Assembly (NCBI RefSeq): GCF_036388275.1
Contig: NZ_DASVSF010000100.1
Location: forward strand, 1-64,000
Reading direction: 5' to 3'
Length of the DNA stretch: 64,000 bases
Source of the DNA: Longimicrobium sp.
GTDB taxonomy: Bacteria; Gemmatimonadota; Gemmatimonadetes; Longimicrobiales; Longimicrobiaceae
Shown here: positions 18,752 through 26,141 of the stretch, in pieces
Position numbering within the stretch: position 1 is the first letter of the stretch
Layout of the letters: each line of letters begins with the position of its first letter
Notes under the pieces: model-generated
What the model saw: the letters and a program-made list of their open reading frames with translations, nothing else
Database searches by the model: none
Told to the model about the DNA's origin: nothing
Position numbers and translations under genes: made by a program

Positions 18752-18781
18752 GGCGCCCTCCCGGAGGTCCGGGAGGGCGCC
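18752..18781. terminator. 13-bp terminator hairpin
   Basis: GGCGCCCTCCCGG (18752-18764) pairs perfectly with 18769-18781 around AGGT. It lies between the CHAP gene and the convergent zinc-ribbon gene ending at 18788, so it may serve both. Confidence 0.75.
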
Positions 18782-18787
18782 GTCCCC

Positions 18788-19273
18788 TCAGTCCCCAGCC
18801 AGGCGCGTCCACACCATCCATCCAGCCGCGCCGACCGCGACCGCCCCGACGACGTACGGCCACGGCGATGCACCATCAGCGATCGACCAGTACGCACGGT
18901 TTCCCGCCCAGACGGCCAGCCCGATCCACACGCCCAAACCGAGGAGCAGCAGGAACGTGGAGGCGGGCCCTCCTCCATGCGGCACGGGGACGAACCCGCT
19001 GACGAACAGCATGATCATCATGCCCGGACTGACCACCAGCAGGGTGGCGCCCGCGGCGACCAGCGCGCAGAGCAGGCCCAGCACGGGGCGGGCGGAAGGC
19101 GCCCGTCTGGCTGGGCTGGCTCCGCTGGCTCGGCGCGGCAGGAAGTTCTTGCAGTTGGCGCAGTAGGCCGCGCCCGCCGGGTTCGCCGTGGAGCAGTTGC
19201 CGCACACGATCGTCCCGGGCCGGGGGGGCTCTGGCGAGATGGATTCCACCTCGGGTTGGAGGGTCGGGTCCAC
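18788..19273 (-). CDS. Zinc-ribbon membrane protein, 161 aa
   Basis: A short zinc ribbon near the N-terminus (CGNC...YCANC, two CxxC pairs) is followed by a basic stretch and three to four hydrophobic segments, giving a membrane protein with a cytosolic metal-binding head. Function is unknown; such small zinc-ribbon membrane proteins are common beside transporters. The start is taken as the GTG at 19273, with GGAG five bases upstream. The frame continues open into the upstream gene, but that part is the shadow of cstA. It begins 15 bases after the cstA stop and is almost certainly cotranscribed with it. Confidence 0.65.
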   Translation of the reverse strand: MDPTLQPEVESISPEPPRPGTIVCGNCSTANPAGAAYCANCKNFLPRRASGASPARRAPSARPVLGLLCALVAAGATLLVVSPGMMIMLFVSGFVPVPHGGGPASTFLLLLGLGVWIGLAVWAGNRAYWSIADGASPWPYVVGAVAVGAAGWMVWTRLAGD

Positions 19274-19287
19274 GCGGGCTCCACGCC

Positions 19288-21360
19288 TCAGTCCCCCGCC
19301 AGCCCCAGCGCCGTCGGCACGAACGGGGCTTCGTGCATCACGATGGGCTTGCGCTTGCGGACCAGCAGGATCCACTCGCGGATGGAGACCACGATCACCA
19401 TCACCGCCACGCCCATGAACACCAGGGCCACGACGGCGTCCAGCCGCGCGTTGAACATCATCTGCTGCGCGGCCTCCACCGTCTTCGCGGCTGCGGGGAG
19501 CCGCCCCTCCGCCAGCGCGGCGTCGATGGCGCGGGCCTGCGACAGGAAGCCCAGCTTGGGGTCGGCCGCGAACACCTTCTGCCACCCCGCCGTGAACGTC
19601 ACCGCCGCCAGCCACGCCAGCGGCCCCAGCGTCACCCAGGCGAAGCGAGCCTTGCCTATCTTGATCAGCACCGTCGTTCCCACGCACAGCGCGACGGCGG
19701 CCAGCAGCTGGTTGCTGATGCCGAACAGCGGCCACAGGCTGTTGATGCCGCCCAGCGGGTCTACCACGCCCTGGTACAGGAAGTACGCCCATCCACCGAC
19801 CACCAGCGCGCTGGACAGGATGATGGAGGGATACCAGGAGGTACGCCCGAGCGGCTTGTACACGTGGCCCAAAATCTCCTGCATCATGAACCGGCCCACG
19901 CGCGTGCCGGTGTCGATGGTCGTGAGGATGAACAGCGCCTCGAACATGATGGCGAAGTGGTACCACACCGCCATCAGCCCCGACCCGCCGATGACGCCCG
20001 AAAAGATCTGCGCCATCCCTACCGCCAGCGACGGCGCGCCACCCGTTCGCGCCATCAGCGACTCCTCGCCTACGGACGCCGCCAGGCCCTGCATCTGCTC
20101 GGGCGTAACGACGAATCCCCACGCCGCGATCGTCCGCGTCGCTTCCTGCAGCGTTCCGCCGACGACTCCCGCCGGCGCGTTGATGGCGAAGTAGACGCCG
20201 GGGTCCAGGATCCCCGCCGCCACCATCGCCATCACGCCCACGAAGCTTTCCATCAGCATGGCGCCGTAGCCCACCAGCCGCGCATCCGTCTCGCGCATCA
20301 GCATCTTGGGCGTGGTGCCGGACGCCACCAGCGCGTGGAAGCCGCTGATGGCGCCGCACGCCACGGTGATGAAGGCGAACGGGAACAGCTTGCCCGCGAA
20401 CACGGGCCCGGTGCCGTCCACGAACTGCGTCATCGCCGGCATCTTGATGGTCGGCAGGCTCACCAGGATGCCGGCGGCCAGCGCCACGATGGTCCCGATC
20501 TTCAGGAACGTCGACAGGTAGTCGCGTGGGCACAGCAGCACCCACACCGGGAGGACGGACGCCACGAAGCCGTAGCCCGCCATCAGCCACACCAGCGTCG
20601 TCTTTTCGACGGTGAAGAAGTCGGCCAGCACCGGGTTCTCCGCCACCCACCGGCCGCCCACCGTCGCCGCCAGCACCAGCGCCACCCCGATGGCCGACGC
20701 CTCGCCCACGCGGCCGGGGCGGAAGGCGTGCATCCACCACCCCATCAGCAGGGCGATGGGCACCGTGCAGGCGATGGTGAACAGCCCCCACGGCGAGTGC
20801 GCCAGCGCGTTCACCACGATCAGCGCCAGCACGGCCAGGAGAATGGCCATGATGGAAAGCACGGCCACCATGGCGATGAACCCCGCCGTGGTGTTGATCT
20901 CCTCGCGCGCCATCTGCCCCAGCGACTTTCCGTCGCGCCGCATGGAGGCGAACAGGATGACGAAGTCCTGCACCGCGCCCGCCAGCACCACGCCGATGAT
21001 CAGCCAGAGCGTGCCCGGCAGGTACCCGAACTGCGCCGCCAGCACGGGGCCCACCAGCGGTCCCGCCCCCGCGATGGCCGCGAAGTGGTGCCCGAAGAGC
21101 ACCCAGCGATTGGTGGGCACGAAGTCCACGTGGTTGTCCAGCCGCTCGGCGGGCGTGGCGCGGTTCGCGTCGAGCTCGAAGACGCGCGTGGCCAGGAACT
21201 TCGCGTAGAAGCGGTAGGCCACGGCGTAGGTGCACACCGCGGCGATCACCAGCCAGGCGGCGTTGATGGTTTCGCCGCGGTGAAGGGCCATGGTGCCCAG
21301 CGCCACGGCGCCCAGCACGGCGACGGCGGCCCAGGCCAGCTTGGGAAGGTGCGTGCGCAT
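19288..21360 (-). CDS. cstA: Carbon starvation protein CstA (pyruvate/peptide transporter)
   Basis: A 690-residue polytopic membrane protein of the CstA family, which imports pyruvate or peptides when carbon is scarce. Family hallmarks include FVPTNRWVLFGHHFAAIAGAGPLVGPVLAAQFGYLPG near residue 80-115, QDFVILFASMRRDGKSLGQ, and the central FHALVASGTTPKML segment. Length matches the family. The ATG at 21360 gives the expected MRTHLPKLAW start; the open frame extends 25 residues further with no protein character and no better ribosome site. The small zinc-ribbon gene downstream is in the same operon. The regulators often next to cstA (LytTR-type pairs) are not present here. Confidence 0.93.
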   Translation of the reverse strand: MRTHLPKLAWAAVAVLGAVALGTMALHRGETINAAWLVIAAVCTYAVAYRFYAKFLATRVFELDANRATPAERLDNHVDFVPTNRWVLFGHHFAAIAGAGPLVGPVLAAQFGYLPGTLWLIIGVVLAGAVQDFVILFASMRRDGKSLGQMAREEINTTAGFIAMVAVLSIMAILLAVLALIVVNALAHSPWGLFTIACTVPIALLMGWWMHAFRPGRVGEASAIGVALVLAATVGGRWVAENPVLADFFTVEKTTLVWLMAGYGFVASVLPVWVLLCPRDYLSTFLKIGTIVALAAGILVSLPTIKMPAMTQFVDGTGPVFAGKLFPFAFITVACGAISGFHALVASGTTPKMLMRETDARLVGYGAMLMESFVGVMAMVAAGILDPGVYFAINAPAGVVGGTLQEATRTIAAWGFVVTPEQMQGLAASVGEESLMARTGGAPSLAVGMAQIFSGVIGGSGLMAVWYHFAIMFEALFILTTIDTGTRVGRFMMQEILGHVYKPLGRTSWYPSIILSSALVVGGWAYFLYQGVVDPLGGINSLWPLFGISNQLLAAVALCVGTTVLIKIGKARFAWVTLGPLAWLAAVTFTAGWQKVFAADPKLGFLSQARAIDAALAEGRLPAAAKTVEAAQQMMFNARLDAVVALVFMGVAVMVIVVSIREWILLVRKRKPIVMHEAPFVPTALGLAGD

Positions 21361-21541
21361 GGTGGATCGCGACGGGAAGGAAGCGGCGGGTGGGGAAGAC
21401 GGCCAGAAAGTGCGGTGATGGCCGCGCGGAAACAAGAGGGCGCCCTAATCCGCTCTTAACCGCAAACCGGTTCAGAACCGGGCACTCTCGTGCGTCTCAC
21501 TCCAGGAGGAGGTTCGCACCTTTCCACCAACGGAGGCACCC

Positions 21542-23125
21542 ATGCCGCGCGTCGCCATCATCGGAGCGGGGCTCAGCGGGCTGGTCACCGCCAAGACCCT
21601 GCTCGAAGAAGGGTTCCAGGTTACGCTGTTCGAGACGGAGGACGAGGTGGGAGGCGTGTGGGCGCGCACCCGCCGCTACCCCGGCGTGCACACGCAGAAC
21701 CCGCGCGACACCTACGCCTTTTCCGACTTCCCCATGCCGCGCGGCTACCCGGAGTTCCCCACGGGAGCGCAGGTGCAGGCGTACCTGGCGGCGTACGCGG
21801 ACCGGTTCGGGGTAACGGAGCACGTGCGCTTCCGCACCGCCGTGGAGCACGCCGCGCCGCGCGCGGACGGATGGACGGTGCGCTCGCGGGCGCTGGACGG
21901 GGGCGACGCGCGCGTGGAGGCGTTCGACTTTCTCTGCGTCTGCAACGGCACGTTCAGCACGCCGCACGTGCCGGAGCTGGCGGGTCGCCACGCCTTCGCC
22001 GACACGGGCGGCACCGTGCTCCACTCCACCGGGTTCCGCGACCCGGAGCAGGTGCGGGGCAAGTCGGTGGTGGTGATCGGGGGTGCCAAGTCGGCCTGCG
22101 ACGTGGCCGTGGCTGCCGCCGGCGCGGCCGCGCGGACGGCCATGGCGTACCGCACCCCGAGCTGGAAGATGCCCAAGAAGTTCTTCGGCATCGTGCCGCT
22201 GCGCTATGTGCTCACCACGCGGTTCAGCGAGATGCTCTTCCGGGACCGCGAGCTGCGCGGAATGGAAAAGGTGATGCACACCGTCGGCGCGCCCGCGGTG
22301 TGGCTGTTCTGGCGGGGCGTGGAGCGGCTGCTGCGCGCCAGCCACCACCTGGACGCGTGCGGCATGGTGCCGCGCGAGCGCATCGAGCGCGTGGTGAATT
22401 GCTCGCTGGGGCTCGCCACGGACGGATTCTACGCCGCGGTTCGCGACGGCCGCATCGCCGCGCACCGGGCGGGCGTCCGCGCGCTTCACCCGGGCCAGGT
22501 GGAGCTGGACACGGGCGAGCGGCTGCCTGCGGACGTGGTCGTCTGCGCGACCGGCTTCCGCCAGCACGCGTCGTTCCTGGACGAGTCCGTGCAGCGGACC
22601 GTGCAGGACCAGGAGGGCGTGTTCCACCTGTACCGGAACCTGGTGCACCCCGACGTGCCGCGGCTGGCGTTCGTGGGATACAACAGCAGCCTGTACAGCC
22701 AGCTCACGTCGGAGATCGGCGCCCGGTGGGCCGCGCGCTGGTTCATGGGCGAGCTTCGCCTTCCGCCGCGGAACGCCATGCTGGCCCACATGGAGGCGAA
22801 ATGGGCGTGGGTGCGCCAGAACCGGCCGCTGGGCGTGGCCAGCGGCACGTGCATCATCCCCTTCACCTTCCACTACGTCGACGACCTGCTGCGCGACCTG
22901 GGCGCCCGCACCGTACGACGCCCGCTGAACCGCCTGCGCGAGGTGATGCTGCCGGTGGATCCTTCCGTCTACGCAAATCTCAAGGCCGAGCTGGACCGCA
23001 ACCGCGCGCGGCGGCTGGCGAAGCAGGCGCCGGCCGGGGGTGCCCCGCCGACGAGGCAAGATGGGACCGCGGGGACGGCAGACGACATGATCGCGGCAGG
23101 GAGAACCTCTGCCGGCGGCACCTGA
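21542..23125 (+). CDS. Flavin-containing monooxygenase
   Basis: A 527-residue FAD/NADPH enzyme. The N-terminus is an FAD Rossmann motif (VAIIGAGLSGLVTAKTLLEEG). The FMO signature FxGxxxHSxxF is present in the degenerate form GGTVLHSTGFRD (about residues 158-170), followed by a second Rossmann for NADPH (VVVIGGAKSACDVAV) and the ATGF segment (VVCATGFRQHASFL). Class B monooxygenases oxygenate nitrogen, sulfur or ketones; the substrate cannot be read. The C-terminal 50 residues are polar and low-complexity. A CGGAGG ribosome site lies six bases before the ATG. It is divergent from cstA and followed by a hairpin. Confidence 0.88.
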   Translation: MPRVAIIGAGLSGLVTAKTLLEEGFQVTLFETEDEVGGVWARTRRYPGVHTQNPRDTYAFSDFPMPRGYPEFPTGAQVQAYLAAYADRFGVTEHVRFRTAVEHAAPRADGWTVRSRALDGGDARVEAFDFLCVCNGTFSTPHVPELAGRHAFADTGGTVLHSTGFRDPEQVRGKSVVVIGGAKSACDVAVAAAGAAARTAMAYRTPSWKMPKKFFGIVPLRYVLTTRFSEMLFRDRELRGMEKVMHTVGAPAVWLFWRGVERLLRASHHLDACGMVPRERIERVVNCSLGLATDGFYAAVRDGRIAAHRAGVRALHPGQVELDTGERLPADVVVCATGFRQHASFLDESVQRTVQDQEGVFHLYRNLVHPDVPRLAFVGYNSSLYSQLTSEIGARWAARWFMGELRLPPRNAMLAHMEAKWAWVRQNRPLGVASGTCIIPFTFHYVDDLLRDLGARTVRRPLNRLREVMLPVDPSVYANLKAELDRNRARRLAKQAPAGGAPPTRQDGTAGTADDMIAAGRTSAGGT

Positions 23126-23163
23126 CGAGGACGAGGGCGGGCTTGAGTGGGTGCGTGTGCCTG

Positions 23164-23189
23164 GGGGGCGGCTCTGGTGAGCCGCCCCC
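23164..23189 (+). terminator. 11-bp terminator hairpin after the monooxygenase gene
   Basis: GGGGGCGGCTC (23164-23174) pairs perfectly with 23179-23189 around TGGT, 38 bases past the stop. Confidence 0.75.
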
Positions 23190-23726
23190 ATTGCGTCGTG
23201 TCGCCGCGCCGGTGCCATTTCGCACGACGCGGAAACAGGAAGGGTAAAAACCACACCCGCGCCGCCCAATGTGGTACGCGCCTGCGCGCCTCTGGCCCAT
23301 TCCGAGCGACAATTGCAGATAGTTCTTGCAGTTCGAGCGGTGCCACACGCACCTTGCGCCCGCGTTCCGATGCGGCCCTCGCGATAGGGCCCATCCGGGA
23401 GGCAGGCGAGTCCCACGCTCGATCACCTCCGCCCCTGGCGCCGCCTGCCGGCCGGCGAGGCGCGGTACGGCACCACGAGCGCCTGCACGGCAGGCATTGG
23501 GCACACGCGCCTGCAGGAGAACTGTTTTCCGACCCAAGTTTCTGGACACCGCAAGGAGCGACGACACAGCTCGGGGGACCACCGGGGCCGCGCCACAAGG
23601 CCCCGCGGGGTGGCAGGGAAGACGACGAGAGCCGGCGCGGCCAGCACAAGGCCGTCGCGCGCCGGCGCCAGAGCCAGGATCGGGCAGGGCTCCCGCTGTT
23701 GCGGCCGCGCAGGGTGCGCCGGCCGC

Positions 23727-23753
23727 GGGCGCGCGCGACAAGCGTGCGCGCCC
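23727..23753 (+). promoter_or_regulatory. GC-rich hairpin in the leader of the peptide operon
   Basis: GGGCGCGCGCG (23727-23737) pairs with CGTGCGCGCCC (23743-23753) with one mismatch around ACAAG. It lies 26 bases before the first peptide ATG and could stabilise the transcript or hide its ribosome site. Confidence 0.35.
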
Positions 23754-23779
23754 TTCCCCACCACTTCGTGAGGTGCGTG

Positions 23780-23992
23780 ATGAAAAAGCTCCACATGGCC
23801 GCGCTCGCCGTCATCGCCGCGGGCGGCACCGTGCTCGGCACCCCGACCCCGGCGAACGCGACGTACAAGGCGGCGCCCGTCCTTTACTGCTGCGAGTACC
23901 GGGACGTGCGCTTCGGGTTCGACAAGGTCCTGAGCACCTGCTGCCATCTGGGCGGCTGCCAGGTGACGGCGACCGGCTGCGGCGCGCTCTGA
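23780..23992 (+). CDS. Secreted six-cysteine peptide 1
   Basis: A 70-residue precursor. Residues 1-27 form a Sec signal peptide (MKKL..., hydrophobic core, TPANA cleavage). The mature peptide of about 43 residues has six cysteines at 37, 38, 54, 55, 60 and 67, spaced CC-x15-CC-x4-C-x6-C, which could make three disulfides. There is no tryptophan. The neighbouring gene encodes a second precursor of the same plan with different residues between the cysteines, so they are paralogs under selection for the cysteine framework. I do not recognise the family. In Bacteroidetes, short NVEALA-type cysteine-rich secreted peptides occur beside 6-bladed propeller proteins, a similar but not evidently homologous arrangement. 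A weak GAGG ribosome site precedes the ATG. Confidence 0.75.
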   Translation: MKKLHMAALAVIAAGGTVLGTPTPANATYKAAPVLYCCEYRDVRFGFDKVLSTCCHLGGCQVTATGCGAL

Positions 23993-24036
23993 CGAGGTCG
24001 TAATCACCTCCAAACCCTTCTACCTGCGGAAATTCG

Positions 24037-24240
24037 ATGAACCGCAAGATCAACCTGTTCGCCGCTGCGATCATCATGGCTGGCGGGCTGTCGTTCGCCC
24101 GCCCTGCGCAGGCGACCATGGTATTGTTTCCCGACCTGAAGATTCGCGCGTGCTGCAGCTCCCTCGACACCAAGCAGTTCTGCTGTTTCGAGGGTGGCTA
24201 CGGCTGCCGCATCGACGCCGGCGGCTGCCAGCGCGTGTAA
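24037..24240 (+). CDS. Secreted six-cysteine peptide 2
   Basis: A 67-residue precursor with a signal peptide (residues 1-26, cleavage after RPAQA) and a mature peptide of about 41 residues. Cysteines at 39, 40, 49, 50, 57 and 64 give CC-x8-CC-x6-C-x6-C, the same order as peptide 1 with a shorter first loop. Between cysteines the sequence is rich in Gly, Asp and Phe/Tyr. It lies 44 bases after peptide 1 and is followed nine bases later by a perfect 12-bp hairpin, so the two peptides can be transcribed at a higher level than the enzymes downstream. Possible roles are a disulfide-rich signalling or antimicrobial peptide, or a small partner of the propeller protein; nothing decides between these. 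Confidence 0.75.
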   Translation: MNRKINLFAAAIIMAGGLSFARPAQATMVLFPDLKIRACCSSLDTKQFCCFEGGYGCRIDAGGCQRV

Positions 24241-24248
24241 CCTCATCT

Positions 24249-24276
24249 GCGGGTGCCGGCAAGCGCCGGCACCCGC
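24249..24276 (+). terminator. 12-bp hairpin separating peptides from enzymes
   Basis: GCGGGTGCCGGC (24249-24260) pairs perfectly with 24265-24276 around AAGC, between the second peptide stop and the propeller ATG at 24298. As no new promoter is obvious after it, it may act as a partial terminator that sets the peptide:enzyme ratio. Confidence 0.7.
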
Positions 24277-24297
24277 CTATCCAGTCTGGATACCATC

Positions 24298-25479
24298 ATG
24301 CCCATACAACCGTGCGCTGCCGGCCCCGGGTTCGGCCGAACAGCGCTCCTGCCCGCCCTGGCAATTGGCATCATCGCCTGCGCGGAACCCGAGACGAACG
24401 CGGCGGCAGCGCCCGGCAGCGTCTATGGAGCTGTCGAAGTGGCCCGTACACTCGGCACCGTCGAGTTCGGCGGGATCTCTGCCGTGGACGTCGACAGCCG
24501 CGGTCGCATCCTGGTCGGGGACGGTGGAGAAGTCGTCGTCCTGTCGCCCAACGCGACAGTCGAGCGGCGCATCGGCCGTCAGGGACATGGCCCGGGCGAG
24601 TTCCAGTACATCGCCACGGTCACCGCCCTGGCCCGCGACAGCGTCTTCGTCTATGACCCGGGACTGCGCCGCATCACCGTGTACCCGCCCGGCTCCGCCA
24701 AGCCGGCGTACTCCACCCAGATCTCCAGCGGCCAGACCACGCTCCCGTACTGGGCACGGCCCGCTGGCGGGCGAGGCCAAATTGTCGCTGCGTTCAAAAC
24801 GGCTCGCGGCGACGTGCCCGAGCGCAAGAAGGGTGTGGCACCCGCCGAAGTGCTGCGCCTGCTCAACCCTGACGGCTCCGTCGTTCGCGACTCACTGGTG
24901 CTGATGCCAGAGATGCAGATGCTCAACATAGACAACGTCGAGGGTCGGGGCGTGCTCCACTACCCGTTTGCGCGGCACAGCGTATTCGCTTTGTCGCGCC
25001 GCGGTGTGGTGTATCACGGGTGGACCGACTCGCTCCGCTTTTCCGCCTACGGACTGGACGGGCGGCGCCTGCGCGAGTTTCACGTCCCGCATACGCCGCG
25101 AGCTGTTTCTAGCCAGGAACTCGACAGCGTGGTGCAGAAGCTGTCGAAAGATCGTTTCTCCGCGGCAACGGTCCGACGCGCGCTGGAAGGTACCCGCACC
25201 CGTACCTGGCCTGCGTTCCAGAGCTTCTTCGTGGATGACCAGGAACGCCTGTGGGTGGCGCTGACGCCCGCCAGTGACGACGCCGACCTGGAATGGTTGG
25301 TTCTTGGGTCTTCCGGACAGCGACTCGGGTCGCTTCGCCTGCCCCAGAGCGTCACGCTCGGCACCGTGCGCGGAGACCGCGCGTACGCCGTGGCCCGCGA
25401 CGAGAACGACGTGGAATCCATCGTGGTCTACCAGCTCACCTCCACTCCCGGCGCCACAGTGGCAAAGGCGGGGCAATGA
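24298..25479 (+). CDS. 6-bladed beta-propeller lipoprotein-like protein
   Basis: A 393-residue exported protein. The N-terminus is hydrophobic and ends in GIIAC, a plausible lipobox. The body is a 6-bladed propeller of the BF3164/TolB-like_6 type: ISAVDVDSRGRILVGDGG, the characteristic GRQGHGPGEFQYI motif, VFVYDPGLRRITVY, and a late FFVDDQERLWVAL blade. GxGPGEF is the hallmark of this family, common in Bacteroidetes and Gemmatimonadota and of unknown biochemical role. Its stop overlaps the next start (ATGA at 25476-25479), showing translational coupling to the DsbA-like gene. A related, intact propeller is at 38170 and a broken one at 31600-31973. Confidence 0.8.
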   Translation: MPIQPCAAGPGFGRTALLPALAIGIIACAEPETNAAAAPGSVYGAVEVARTLGTVEFGGISAVDVDSRGRILVGDGGEVVVLSPNATVERRIGRQGHGPGEFQYIATVTALARDSVFVYDPGLRRITVYPPGSAKPAYSTQISSGQTTLPYWARPAGGRGQIVAAFKTARGDVPERKKGVAPAEVLRLLNPDGSVVRDSLVLMPEMQMLNIDNVEGRGVLHYPFARHSVFALSRRGVVYHGWTDSLRFSAYGLDGRRLREFHVPHTPRAVSSQELDSVVQKLSKDRFSAATVRRALEGTRTRTWPAFQSFFVDDQERLWVALTPASDDADLEWLVLGSSGQRLGSLRLPQSVTLGTVRGDRAYAVARDENDVESIVVYQLTSTPGATVAKAGQ

Positions 25480-26141
25480 CGAGAAATCAGCTCACCTCTA
25501 CCCTGGTGACCGGCGTGCTGGTCACCTGCGCCGTGCTGATCACGGCGGCGGTGGTCAAACGCGAGTTCCTCCCGTCCGCCGCCGCGGCGCCGGGACCCGA
25601 CCCGCGGCCCCGGAAGCTGGAGAACGCGGTCGCCCTGGCGCAGACGGGCCAGGTGATGGGCCGCCCCGACGCCCCGGTGAAGATCGTGGAGTTCTCCGAC
25701 TTCCAGTGCCCGTTCTGTGCCCGCGCGCAGGAGGTCATCGAAAACGTCAGGCGCCGGCACCCGGACCGCGTCGCCGTCGTGTTCCGGCACTTTCCACTGG
25801 ACGCCATCCACCCGCACGCCCGCACCGCCGCAATGGCGTCGGAATGCGCGGCCGAGCAGGGCCGCTTCCACGCGTACCACGACGCTCTCTTCGCGCGGCA
25901 GGACTCCATCGGCACCCGCGCGTGGGAGGCGTTCGCCGCCGACGCGGGGCTGCGCGACCTGCCTGCCTTCCGCCAGTGCGTGGACTCACGCAGGCACGCG
26001 GCGGCGGTGGAGCGCGACGCGCGGGTGGCAGCCGAGCTGGGGCTGGAGGTTACCCCGTCCCTCATCGTGAACGGGGAGCTGCGCCCCGGCCTGCCCACGG
26101 AGGAAGAGCTTGAGCGCTGGGTGCTCGCCGGCGGGCGCTGA
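25476..26141 (+). CDS. Membrane-anchored DsbA-like thiol:disulfide oxidoreductase
   Basis: A 221-residue protein. Residues about 10-30 are an uncleaved membrane anchor, then a linker and a DsbA-type thioredoxin domain with the active site C78-P-F-C81 (EFSDFQCPFCARAQE), a helical insertion (ECAAEQGRFHAYHDALF) and the cis-proline loop VTPSLIVNGEL. Such proteins oxidise or isomerise disulfides outside the cytoplasm. It starts on the ATG overlapping the propeller stop and ends within the amine oxidase gene. Two six-cysteine secreted peptides are encoded in the same locus and are obvious candidate substrates; that link is inference. No DsbB-like partner is nearby. Confidence 0.88.
   Translation: MTRNQLTSTLVTGVLVTCAVLITAAVVKREFLPSAAAAPGPDPRPRKLENAVALAQTGQVMGRPDAPVKIVEFSDFQCPFCARAQEVIENVRRRHPDRVAVVFRHFPLDAIHPHARTAAMASECAAEQGRFHAYHDALFARQDSIGTRAWEAFAADAGLRDLPAFRQCVDSRRHAAAVERDARVAAELGLEVTPSLIVNGELRPGLPTEEELERWVLAGGR

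Larger units (their letters stand above)
23126..23779. other. 654-base intergenic region before the cysteine-rich peptides
   Basis: It contains the terminator at 23164-23189, a pair of direct TTGCAG units (23313-23318 and 23326-23331) in an AT-richer patch that may mark a promoter, and a hairpin at 23727-23753 just ahead of the first peptide gene. Open frames here lack a convincing start or protein character. A long untranslated leader for the peptide operon is one reading. Confidence 0.5.

Noticed and set aside
23780..24240. Lanthipeptide or other RiPP precursors
   Set aside because: The precursors have Sec signal peptides rather than leader-core architecture with a protease site, and no lanthionine synthetase, radical SAM or YcaO gene is present. 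Disulfide-rich secreted peptides fit better.
23780..25479. Methylamine dehydrogenase-like system (cysteine-rich small subunit, propeller, MauD-like thiol protein)
   Set aside because: The peptides contain no tryptophan, so no tryptophan-derived quinone could form. They are too short for MauA, and the propeller has the 6-bladed GPGEF type rather than the MADH heavy chain pattern. The resemblance is only in gene content.
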